Source: Gammaproteobacteria bacterium
GTDB taxonomy: Bacteria; Pseudomonadota; Gammaproteobacteria; JALTLT01
NCBI GenBank assembly: GCA_027001815.1
Contig: JALTLT010000292.1
Location: 1 to 13,296 of the forward strand
Direction: 5' to 3'
DNA: 13,296 nucleotides
Below the pieces are notes generated by a model that did not search any database, was not told where the DNA came from, and worked only from the letters and a program-made list of their open reading frames with translations. The position numbers were made by a program, and so were the translations under genes. This document shows, in pieces, positions 1 through 6,588 of the stretch; position 1 is the stretch's first letter, and each line of letters begins with the position of its first letter.

Positions 1-525
1 GCGGAGATCCTGGTCTTCTCCGGGCCGGCGCGCATCTTCGAGTCGCAGGAGGCGGCCGTGGAGGCGATCCTCGGCGACCGGATCCGCCCGGGTGACGTGG
101 TGGTGATCCGCTACGAGGGGCCGCGTGGGGGGCCCGGCATGCAGGAGATGCTCTATCCGACCAGCTATCTCAAGTCCAAGGGGCTCGGCAAGGCGTGTGC
201 CCTGATCACCGATGGCCGCTTCTCCGGCGGCACCTCCGGCCTCTCCATCGGCCACTGCTCGCCGGAGGCGGCCGAGGGGGGCGCCATCGGCCTGGTCGAG
301 GAGGGGGACACCATCGAGATCGACATCCCCAACCGTTCCATACGGGTGGCGCTCTCCGACGAGGAGCTGGCCCGCCGCCGCGAGGCGATGGAGGCGCGGG
401 GCGCCGAGGCGTGGAAGCCGGTGGGGCGTGATCGCCAGGTCTCCGCCGCGTTGCGCGCCTATGCGGCGATGACCACCTCCGCCTCCAGAGGTGCGGTTCG
501 CGACATCGGACAGCTCGAGAAGTGA
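1..525 (+). CDS. ilvD: Dihydroxy-acid dehydratase, C-terminal part (5' truncated by window)
   Basis: IlvD dehydrates 2,3-dihydroxy-3-methylbutanoate and its isoleucine-pathway homologue to the 2-oxo acids in branched-chain amino acid synthesis, using an Fe-S cluster in the cytoplasm. The reading frame is open from base 1, so the 174 residues seen are the tail of a protein that is usually about 560-620 residues long. Visible hallmarks are GDVVVIRYEGPRGGPGMQEM, then ACALITDGRFSGGTSGLSIGH, whose serine in GRFSGGT is the proposed catalytic base in this family, then IDIPNRSI and the terminal RQVSAALRAYA with GAVRD. These read like the E. coli IlvD C-terminus almost throughout. The stop TGA is at 523-525. 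A Pho-box promoter begins three bases downstream, so the next transcription unit starts right against this gene. No terminator is evident between them. The GTG at 58 is only an internal codon. Identity is very secure. Confidence 0.97.
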   Translation, partial: AEILVFSGPARIFESQEAAVEAILGDRIRPGDVVVIRYEGPRGGPGMQEMLYPTSYLKSKGLGKACALITDGRFSGGTSGLSIGHCSPEAAEGGAIGLVEEGDTIEIDIPNRSIRVALSDEELARRREAMEARGAEAWKPVGRDRQVSAALRAYAAMTTSASRGAVRDIGQLEK

Positions 526-528
526 GAG

Positions 529-562
529 GCGTCACGTCGCTGTAACAATCCATGGGTTCAAT
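529..562 (+). promoter_or_regulatory. Pho box and -10, probable phoBR promoter
   Basis: Two PhoB-type half-sites, GCGTCAC (529-535) and CTGTAAC (540-546), are separated by 4 bp and so repeat every 11 bp, as in the consensus Pho box. Exactly 10 bp further on lies TTCAAT (557-562), which matches TATAAT at four of six positions. The other three Pho promoters in this window have the same 10-bp spacing. The next gene downstream is phoB, and phoBR is commonly autoregulated, so this is probably its promoter. A repeat element begins at base 563, directly after the -10. The assignment rests on pattern and context. Confidence 0.75.
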
Positions 563-922
563 AGGGTGTTGAAAAAGGACGTCCTGGCCTTTTTCAACGC
601 CGCAAGCCGAAAATGCGATTTCCGGCTTCCTCACGTTTTCAATGAGACTGGCAGCCTGTCGGCCTTTGACGGGCCATCAGGTTCTGGTGTATTCGCGGGG
701 CCCCGAGAGGCGGGAAGGCCCTCCCGGGGGACGCCGTGAACCCATCCCTGGGGGCTCGTCGGCGGCATCCTTGCCGCCAACGCCCCCGGGAGGGCCTTCC
801 CGCCTCTCGGGGCGGAGTGACCTTCAGCTTGAAGTCCGTCAGGCTGCCAGTCTCATTGAAAACGGTGGTGCATCCATGCACCGCGGCACAGGTTGCCGAA
901 AAACGGTGTTTTTCAACACCCT
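563..922. repeat. Hairpin-rich MITE-like repeat element, copy 1
   Basis: This 360-bp non-coding element has perfect 14-bp terminal inverted repeats, AGGGTGTTGAAAAA at 563-576 and its complement at 909-922. Inside are nested inverted arms. 634-662 pairs almost perfectly with about 837-864, and 701-730 pairs perfectly over 30 bp with 783-812. A small terminal hairpin pairs 569-579 with 588-598. A second copy in opposite orientation lies at 12361-12776. The pairing symmetry and the lack of any convincing gene suggest a MITE or large REP-type element moved by a transposase encoded elsewhere. No transposase is present. ATGGG occurs at 552-556 and 927-931 and might be a target duplication, but it does not abut the left end neatly. 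Open frames across it are by-products of the repeat. Confidence 0.8.
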
Positions 923-939
923 GCTAATGGGATCGTCAC

Positions 940-953
940 GAGCCGTACGGCTC
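940..953. repeat. 14-bp palindrome in the phoB leader
   Basis: GAGCCGTACGGCTC is a perfect palindrome between repeat copy 1 and phoB. It is flanked by two copies of TCGTCAC (933-939 and 965-971). These resemble PhoB half-sites but are 32 bp apart, which does not fit the 11-bp phase. It could be an operator or simply a leader hairpin. Nothing else in 923-1016 is recognisable apart from the phoB ribosome binding site. Confidence 0.35.
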
Positions 954-1016
954 CATGCCGGAGGGTCGTCACCAGACGGGCGTCCCCCGCATCGAGCGAT
1001 CCTTCCAGGAGACATG

Positions 1017-1721
1017 ATGGAGATTGAACGACGTATCCTCATCGTCGACGACGAACCTCCCATCCGGGAGATGGTGGCTTTCGCCCTGGAGCGGGCCGGA
1101 TTCCGGGTGGAAGAGGCGCAGGACGCGGGTGAGGCCCTGGCTGCCGTCACCGACGCGCCGCCGGACCTCATCCTGCTGGACTGGATGCTGCCCGACACCA
1201 GCGGGGTGGATCTCGCCCGCCGTCTCAAGCGCGACGAGCTGCTGGCCACCGTTCCCATCATCATGCTCACCGCCCGCAGCGAGGAGCAGGACAAGATTCT
1301 GGGTCTCGAGGTGGGGGCCGACGACTATGTCACCAAGCCCTTCTCGCCCCGCGAGCTGGTGGCGCGGATCAACGCCGTCCTGCGCCGGGCCCGCCCCGAG
1401 GGGGAGGCCCACGAGATCCTCGAGGCCGAGGGGCTGCGGCTCGATCCGGTGAGCCACCGGGTGACGGTGGATGGTCAGCCGGTGGCCCTCGGACCGAAGG
1501 AGTACCGGCTGCTCCACTTCTTCATGAGCCATCCCGAGCGGGTCTTCTCCCGTGGCCAGATCCTCGACCGGGTCTGGGGGCGCAACGTCTACGTGGAGGA
1601 GCGCACGGTGGACGTCCACATCCGGCGTCTGCGCAAGGCGCTCGAGGGTCACCGCTGCGACCGGCTCATCCAGACGGTGCGCGGTGCCGGCTACCGCTTC
1701 TCCACCCAGGAGCAGCCTTGA
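1017..1721 (+). CDS. phoB: Phosphate regulon response regulator PhoB
   Basis: PhoB is the DNA-binding response regulator that PhoR phosphorylates under phosphate limitation; it activates promoters carrying Pho boxes. The 234-residue product matches E. coli PhoB (229). The receiver domain (about 5-120) shows acidic residues D11-D12, phospho-acceptor D55 in LILLDWMLP, T85 in IIMLTAR and K106 in VTKPFSP. The winged-helix effector domain (about 135-232) carries LLHFFMSHPERVFSR, NVYVEERTVDVHIRRLRKAL and the closing QTVRGAGYRFS. ATG also occurs at 1014, but AGGAG (1007-1011) lies 5 bases before 1017 and only 2 before 1014, so 1017 is preferred. The frame stays open upstream into the repeat element; that extension has no PhoB similarity and is not coding. 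The stop overlaps the phoR start. Confidence 0.96.
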   Translation: MEIERRILIVDDEPPIREMVAFALERAGFRVEEAQDAGEALAAVTDAPPDLILLDWMLPDTSGVDLARRLKRDELLATVPIIMLTARSEEQDKILGLEVGADDYVTKPFSPRELVARINAVLRRARPEGEAHEILEAEGLRLDPVSHRVTVDGQPVALGPKEYRLLHFFMSHPERVFSRGQILDRVWGRNVYVEERTVDVHIRRLRKALEGHRCDRLIQTVRGAGYRFSTQEQP

Positions 1722-3070
1722 CCGGTCCCTGGCGCCGCGAGACGTGGCGGCTGGCCGGCGTGCTGGCCGGCTCGCTCTTCGCCGGCATCCTGGTCGGCCA
1801 GCCGGTGTGGGGGCTGCTGCTCGGCGTCGGCGCCTATTTCGGCTGGCACCTCTGGAACGTCGCCCTGCTCGATGCCTGGCTCCGCGGCGAGCGGAGCGGC
1901 CGGCAGATGCCCGACCCCGGCGGCATCTGGGGGGAGGTGTTCCTGCGTATCCGCGCCCTGCAGAAGCGCAACCGCAAGCGCAAGAAGAAGCTCACCCGCA
2001 TGCTGGAGAGGTTCCGTCTCTCCACCAACGCCATTCCCGACCCCACCGTGGTACTCGACGGCGCCAACCGCATCGAATGGTGGAACCAGGCGGCCGCCGA
2101 GCTGCTCGACCTCTCCCACCCCCACGACGTGGGACAGAAGATCACCAACCTGATCCGCTATCCCGACTTCGTCGCCTGGCTCGACGGGGAGCACTTCGAT
2201 CAGCCACTGGAGATTCCCGCGCCGGTGGACTCCCGCGTCACCCTCTCCATCCGGGTGGTACCCTACGCCAAGAACCAGCGGTTGCTGGTGGCCCAGGACG
2301 TGAGCCGCATCCGCCTGGTGGAGCAGATGCGGCGCGATTTCATCGCCAACGTCTCTCACGAACTGCGCACCCCCCTGACAGTGATCCAGGGCTACCTGGA
2401 GAGCCTCATCGACGCCGACGACGAGTGCAGCCGGCGGTGGCGGCGGGAACTCCACAACATGGAGCAGCAGTCGGCACGCATGGCCACCCTGGTGAGTGAC
2501 CTGCTGCTGCTCTCGCGCCTCGAAACGGAGGGTCAGGCCACGGATCACTCCCCGGTGGACGTGCCGGCGCTGCTGCAGATGCTGCTGGAGGATCTGCAGG
2601 CCCTGAGCCAGGGGCGCCATCACATCTCCCTGGAGGCGGACCGCGATCTCTGGCTGCTGGGCGATCGCGAGGAGCTGCGCAGCGCCTTCTCCAATCTCGC
2701 CTACAACGCCGTCCACTACACCCCGGAAGGGGGGCAGATCCGCCTCTCCTGGCATGCCGACGCCGAGGGGGCCTATTTCGAGGTGGAGGATACCGGCATC
2801 GGTATCGACGCCCCCCATATCCCGCGTCTCACCGAGCGTTTCTACCGGGTCGACGTGGGGCGTTCGCGGGAGATCGGTGGTACCGGCCTGGGGCTGGCGA
2901 TCGTCAAGCACGTGCTGGTCCGTCACCGGGGGGAGCTGTGGATCAGCAGCGAGCCAGGGAAGGGGAGCCGCTTCACCTGCGCCTTTCCTGCTTCCCGGAT
3001 CGTGAGGCAGGAAGAGGGCCGGGAGCCGGTGGACGGAGGTGGACAGCCCCCTCCTGTCACGGAACCGTAA
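1718..3070 (+). CDS. phoR: Phosphate regulon sensor histidine kinase PhoR
   Basis: PhoR is an inner-membrane kinase/phosphatase that autophosphorylates on histidine and controls PhoB according to Pst/PhoU status. The product has 450 residues (E. coli 431). Two hydrophobic segments (about 12-30 and 32-50) are separated by almost no periplasmic loop, as usual for PhoR, which senses through the Pst complex and not through an external domain. A very basic linker (about 82-99, with RNRKRKKK) leads into a PAS domain (about 100-205, IPDPTVVLDG). The H-box has H214 in SHELRTPLTVIQGYLE. The ATPase domain has N326/N330 in NLAYNAVHYTP, D358 in DTGIGI and G387 onward in GGTGLGLAIVKH. Translation starts at TTG 1718, which overlaps the phoB TGA; AGGAG (1708-1712) lies 5 bases upstream, so translation is probably coupled. 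The last codons overlap the pstS Pho box. Confidence 0.96.
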   Translation: MTGPWRRETWRLAGVLAGSLFAGILVGQPVWGLLLGVGAYFGWHLWNVALLDAWLRGERSGRQMPDPGGIWGEVFLRIRALQKRNRKRKKKLTRMLERFRLSTNAIPDPTVVLDGANRIEWWNQAAAELLDLSHPHDVGQKITNLIRYPDFVAWLDGEHFDQPLEIPAPVDSRVTLSIRVVPYAKNQRLLVAQDVSRIRLVEQMRRDFIANVSHELRTPLTVIQGYLESLIDADDECSRRWRRELHNMEQQSARMATLVSDLLLLSRLETEGQATDHSPVDVPALLQMLLEDLQALSQGRHHISLEADRDLWLLGDREELRSAFSNLAYNAVHYTPEGGQIRLSWHADAEGAYFEVEDTGIGIDAPHIPRLTERFYRVDVGRSREIGGTGLGLAIVKHVLVRHRGELWISSEPGKGSRFTCAFPASRIVRQEEGREPVDGGGQPPPVTEP

Positions 3071-3109
3071 CATCCGTTTCACGGCGGCGTCACATGGACG
3101 CGGCACACT
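3054..3109 (+). promoter_or_regulatory. Tandem Pho box (four half-sites) and -10 for pstS
   Basis: Four half-sites repeat every 11 bp: CTGTCAC (3054-3060), CCGTAAC (3065-3071), GTTTCAC (3076-3082) and GCGTCAC (3087-3093). Ten bases later comes the weak -10-like CACACT (3104-3109), giving a predicted start near 3116. No -35 is apparent, as expected for a PhoB-activated promoter. The first half-site and most of the second lie inside the phoR reading frame. Four in-phase units are very unlikely by chance, so this is a strong call for two adjacent PhoB dimer sites. Confidence 0.88.
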
Positions 3110-3134
3110 TTACGGGTCAATGACATTGCCAGCC

Positions 3135-3162
3135 GTTCCGGCGCCGGTGGCGGCCCCGGAAC
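3135..3162 (+). other. Possible hairpin in the pstS leader
   Basis: GTTCCGG (3135-3141) is perfectly complementary to CCGGAAC (3156-3162) around a GC-rich 14-base loop. It ends about 10 bases before the GAGGAAA ribosome binding site (3172-3178) of pstS. It could stabilise the 5' end of a highly expressed message or affect translation. It has no U-run, so it is not a terminator. Confidence 0.35.
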
Positions 3163-3184
3163 CCAAACGACGAGGAAACCGTTC

Positions 3185-4159
3185 ATGTCCTACCGCAAGC
3201 TTATCGCCGCAACTGGTCTGCTGGCCGCCTCGCTGGTCGCCGGAGGGGCCTCCGCCGCTCCGAAGATCGATCCGAAGCTGCCCGAGTACAAGGTCACCAT
3301 CGGCGTGGCCGGCAATCTGTCGAGCGTCGGCTCCGACACCCTGGCCAACCTGATGACCCTCTGGGCCGAGGAGTTCAAGCGCCTCTACCCCAACGTCAAC
3401 ATCCAGATCCAGGCCGCCGGTTCCTCCACCGCGCCGCCCGCGCTCACCGAGGGGACCTCCAACCTGGGCCCCATGAGCCGCAAGATGAAGGGCAAGGAGA
3501 TCGCGGCATTCGAGAAGAAGTACGGATACAAGCCGACCCCCATCCGGGTCGCCATCGACGCCCTGGCGGTCTTCGTCCACAAGGACAACCCCGTCAAGGG
3601 GCTGACCATCCCCCAGGTGGATGCCATCTTCTCCTCCACCCGCAAGTGCGGCTATCCGGAGGGGATCAGCCGCTGGGGTCAGCTCGGCCTGACCGGTGCC
3701 TGGAAGAACCGGGACATCCAGCTCTACGGCCGCAACTCGGTCTCCGGTACCTACGGCTACTTCAAGAAGCACGCCCTGTGCAAGGGTGACTACAGGAACA
3801 GCGTCAACGAGCAGCCCGGTTCCGCCTCCGTGGTGCAGTCGGTCTCCGCCTCCCTCAACGCCATCGGCTACTCCGGCATCGGTTACGTCACCTCCGGCGT
3901 CAAGGCGGTCCCGCTGGCCAAGAAGCCGGGCCAGCCCTTCGTCGCCGCCACTCCGGAGAATGCGGTCAAGGGCAAGTATCCCCTGGCCCGCTTCCTCTAC
4001 ATCTACGTCAACAAGCACCCCAACAAGCCGCTGCCTCCGCTGGAGCGCGAGTTCATCAGGATGGTGCTGTCGAAGATCGGTCAGGAGGTGGTGATCAAGG
4101 ACGGTTACATCCCGCTGCCCGCCAAGGTGGTGATGAAGGAGCTGGCCAAGCTCGAGTGA
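3185..4159 (+). CDS. pstS: Phosphate ABC transporter periplasmic binding protein PstS
   Basis: PstS binds inorganic phosphate in the periplasm and delivers it to PstC/PstA. The 324-residue precursor has a Sec signal peptide: basic SYRK, a hydrophobic run through residue 20 and likely cleavage after ASA at 22-24. The mature part follows the phosphate-binding (PBP-like) fold: VGSDTLANLMTLWAEEFKRL, AAGSSTAPPALTEGTSNLG, and R183-xxx-S187-G188-T189 in GRNSVSGTYGYF, which corresponds to the phosphate-contacting Arg/Ser-Gly-Thr of E. coli PstS. Two cysteines near KCGYPEG and LCKGDY could form a disulfide. The length is like Pseudomonas PstS (about 323). GAGGAAA at 3172-3178 is the ribosome binding site. 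The gene has a four-half-site Pho promoter upstream and a terminator downstream, so it can be made in excess over the permease. Confidence 0.95.
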   Translation: MSYRKLIAATGLLAASLVAGGASAAPKIDPKLPEYKVTIGVAGNLSSVGSDTLANLMTLWAEEFKRLYPNVNIQIQAAGSSTAPPALTEGTSNLGPMSRKMKGKEIAAFEKKYGYKPTPIRVAIDALAVFVHKDNPVKGLTIPQVDAIFSSTRKCGYPEGISRWGQLGLTGAWKNRDIQLYGRNSVSGTYGYFKKHALCKGDYRNSVNEQPGSASVVQSVSASLNAIGYSGIGYVTSGVKAVPLAKKPGQPFVAATPENAVKGKYPLARFLYIYVNKHPNKPLPPLEREFIRMVLSKIGQEVVIKDGYIPLPAKVVMKELAKLE

Positions 4160-4205
4160 ATCGCTGCCGATCCCGGGCGCGCCCCGGCCCGCCCGGAGGG
4201 TGGAT

Positions 4206-4239
4206 CGGCCCTGCCCATGTGGCGGGGCCGTCCCTTTTT
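4206..4239 (+). terminator. Rho-independent terminator after pstS
   Basis: A 10-bp GC-rich stem (4206-4215 with 4221-4230, one G-U pair) encloses the 5-base loop CATGT and is followed by TCCCTTTTT. It lies 46 bases after the pstS stop and 35 bases before the pstC Pho box, so pstS and pstC are separate or only partly linked transcription units. Confidence 0.85.
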
Positions 4240-4273
4240 GGCCATACTGTGCAGACCGCGCCCCGGGACGGGG

Positions 4274-4307
4274 CTGTCACACGGTTGTAACAAAGCCCGC
4301 CTATCCT
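4274..4307 (+). promoter_or_regulatory. Pho box and -10 for pstC-pstA-pstB-phoU
   Basis: CTGTCAC (4274-4280) and TTGTAAC (4285-4291) are two near-consensus PhoB half-sites 11 bp apart. Exactly 10 bp later is TATCCT (4302-4307), four of six matches to TATAAT. Transcription should begin about 6-8 bases after the hexamer, at about 4313-4315, which is the pstC start codon itself. Confidence 0.87.
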
Positions 4308-4314
4308 CTCCGCC

Positions 4315-6588
4315 ATGAGCCCAGCCGACGACTCTTCCGACTCTTCCTCCCTGCTCCCCTCGGGTGCCCTGGCCGACCGGCTGTGGCGCTGGCGCTTCTT
4401 CAAGGAGCGTGCGGCTCGCGTCGCCGTGGGCTGGGGGGGCATGATGGTGATCGTCGCCCTGATTCTCATCTTCGTCTATCTCCTCTATGTGGTGGTGCCC
4501 CTCTTCCAGGGGGCCTCCATGGAAGAGGGCGGGAGCGTCACCCCCGCGGTGGCGACCGGCGATCCCCTCTATCTCTACCTGGAGGAGCAGAACCAGGTGG
4601 CCATGCGCCTGGCGGGGGACGGCTCGATCCTCTTCTTCCGGGTCGTCGACGGTTCCACCGTCGATCGGGTGGAGCTGCCCCTCACTGCCGAGGTGACGGC
4701 GATGGCCGCCGCCGATCCGCTGACCGGAGTGGTGGCCCTTGGGCTGGCCGACGGCAAGGTGATGGTCTTCCGTCATCGCTACCGGCAGACCTTCCCCAAC
4801 GACCGCATGGTGATCGTGCCGCAGGTGGAGTTCCCCTTCGGTGAGGAGCCCTTCACGGTGGATGCGGAGGGCCGGGCTGTCCGTCGGCTGGCGATCCAGG
4901 ACAACGAGGAGGAGGCGACGCTGGTCGCCGCCGTCGAGGGGGGGGTGGTGCGGCTGGTCCACTTCGCCAAGGAGAGCTCCTTCCTGGACGAGGACGAGGT
5001 GAGCCTGGAGCGCAACGACGTGGTGGTGCCCTCGCGGCTGACGGAGGTGCGCTGGGTCCGCCTCAATCTCCAGCAGCACCATCTCTATCTGGTGGACGAT
5101 CTGGGGCAGGCGGAGTTCTTCGATCTGCGTGACAAGGCGTCACCGACGCTGCTGCAGCGTCTGGTCCTCTCGCCACCCGGGCGGAGGATCACCGCCATGG
5201 AGTTCCTCACCGGTGGCATCTCCGTGATGGTGGGCGACGAGACGGGGCGCATCACCCAGTGGTTCCCGGTGCGGGGCGGGGAGGGCACCCAGAAGCTGAC
5301 CCGTATCCGTGATTTCGACGCCCAGCGGGATCCCATCGTCGCCATCGCCGCCGAGAGCGGCCGCAAGGGCTTCGTCGCCCTCGATGCGCGGGGGCGCATG
5401 GGGGTCTATCACGCCACCGCCCATCGGGTGCTGGGTATCCGTGAGGTGGCGCCCGCGGGGGCGAGCCACATCGCCCTGTCACCGCGCGCGGACGGCCTGC
5501 TGGTGCAGGCGCCGGAGGGTGACCTGCGCCTCTGGCACCTCCACAACGAGCACCCGGAGGTCTCCTGGTCCTCCCTGTGGGGCAAGGTGTGGTACGAAGG
5601 GCACGAGGCGCCCAAGTGGCTCTGGCAGTCCTCCTCCTCGAGCCAGGACTTCGAGCCCAAGCTGAGTCTGACACCGATCTCCTTCGGCACCCTCAAGGCG
5701 GCCTTCTACGCCATGATCATCGCCGCCCCGCTGGCGATCCTCGGGGCCATCTACACCGCCTATTTCATGGCCCCCGGCATGCGCCGCAAGATCAAGCCCA
5801 CCATCGAGATCATGGAGGCGCTGCCGACGGTGATTCTCGGCTTCCTCGCCGGCCTCTGGCTGGCGCCGACGGTGGAGGCCAACCTGCCGGGCATCTTCTC
5901 CCTGCTGCTGCTCACGCCCCTGGCGATCCTGCTGGCCTCGTGGGTCTGGTACCGTCTTCCCCACCGCATCAACGGCGGGGTGCCGGAGGGGTGGGACGCC
6001 CTGCTGCTGGTGCCGGTGGTGCTGGCGGTGGCCTGGCTCTGCTTCAGCCTCAGCAAGCCGGTGGAGGTGGCCTTCTTCGGTGGCGACATGCGTCTCTGGC
6101 TCACCTCCCGGGGGATCGACTTCGATCAGCGCAACTCGCTGGTGGTGGGGCTGGCGATGGGCTTCGCGGTGATCCCCACCATCTTCTCCATCACGGAGGA
6201 TGCCATCTTCAGCGTGCCCAAGCACCTCACCCAGGGCTCCCTGGCGCTCGGTGCGACGCCCTGGCAGACACTCAGCCGGGTGGTGATCCTCACCGCCAGT
6301 CCGGGCATCTTCTCGGCGGTGATGATCGGCCTGGGCCGGGCAGTGGGCGAGACCATGATCGTCCTCATGGCCACCGGTAACACCCCGGTGATGGACTGGT
6401 CCATCTTCCAGGGGATGCGCACCCTGTCGGCCAACATCGCGGTGGAGGTGCCGGAGTCGGAGGTGGGCAGCACCCACTACCGGGTGCTCTTTCTGGCGGG
6501 ACTGGTGCTGTTCGTCTTCACCTTCGTCATCAACACCCTGGCGGAGGTGATCCGCCAGCGGCTGCGCAACAAGTACAGTTCCCTATGA
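4315..6588 (+). CDS. pstC: Phosphate ABC transporter permease PstC, long form with periplasmic propeller-like insert
   Basis: PstC is one of the two inner-membrane subunits of the phosphate importer. This 757-residue protein is more than twice the length of E. coli PstC (319). It has a first membrane helix at about 42-64 and a large hydrophilic region (about 70-445). The ABC permease domain follows from about 456: SFGTLKAAFYAMI, four or more further helices, and the ATPase-coupling EAA-like loop LTQGSLALGATPWQTLSRVV. The insert has repeated strand patterns ending in hydrophobic/aromatic pairs, such as VVALGLADGKVMVFRH (139-154), ISVMVGDETGRITQWF (from 302) and LLVQAPEGDLRLWHL (395-409), suggesting a WD40/beta-propeller-like fold. 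Long PstC proteins also exist in Pseudomonas. The ATG at 4315 has no Shine-Dalgarno and coincides with the predicted transcript start. The stop overlaps the pstA start as ATGA. Confidence 0.93.
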   Translation: MSPADDSSDSSSLLPSGALADRLWRWRFFKERAARVAVGWGGMMVIVALILIFVYLLYVVVPLFQGASMEEGGSVTPAVATGDPLYLYLEEQNQVAMRLAGDGSILFFRVVDGSTVDRVELPLTAEVTAMAAADPLTGVVALGLADGKVMVFRHRYRQTFPNDRMVIVPQVEFPFGEEPFTVDAEGRAVRRLAIQDNEEEATLVAAVEGGVVRLVHFAKESSFLDEDEVSLERNDVVVPSRLTEVRWVRLNLQQHHLYLVDDLGQAEFFDLRDKASPTLLQRLVLSPPGRRITAMEFLTGGISVMVGDETGRITQWFPVRGGEGTQKLTRIRDFDAQRDPIVAIAAESGRKGFVALDARGRMGVYHATAHRVLGIREVAPAGASHIALSPRADGLLVQAPEGDLRLWHLHNEHPEVSWSSLWGKVWYEGHEAPKWLWQSSSSSQDFEPKLSLTPISFGTLKAAFYAMIIAAPLAILGAIYTAYFMAPGMRRKIKPTIEIMEALPTVILGFLAGLWLAPTVEANLPGIFSLLLLTPLAILLASWVWYRLPHRINGGVPEGWDALLLVPVVLAVAWLCFSLSKPVEVAFFGGDMRLWLTSRGIDFDQRNSLVVGLAMGFAVIPTIFSITEDAIFSVPKHLTQGSLALGATPWQTLSRVVILTASPGIFSAVMIGLGRAVGETMIVLMATGNTPVMDWSIFQGMRTLSANIAVEVPESEVGSTHYRVLFLAGLVLFVFTFVINTLAEVIRQRLRNKYSSL

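Noticed and set aside
563..922. Complete insertion sequence
   Set aside because: At 360 bp with no transposase frame it can only be a non-autonomous element or an extragenic repeat.
642..1721. A longer PhoB frame starting in the repeat element
   Set aside because: The first 125 codons translate the hairpin repeat and resemble no PhoB sequence. The start at 1017 has a proper ribosome binding site and gives the normal PhoB length.
1691..3106. Long minus-strand frame (471 codons) opposite phoR
   Set aside because: It is an antisense shadow of a secure GC-rich gene; the product is low-complexity, rich in His, Gly, Leu and Val, with no family features.
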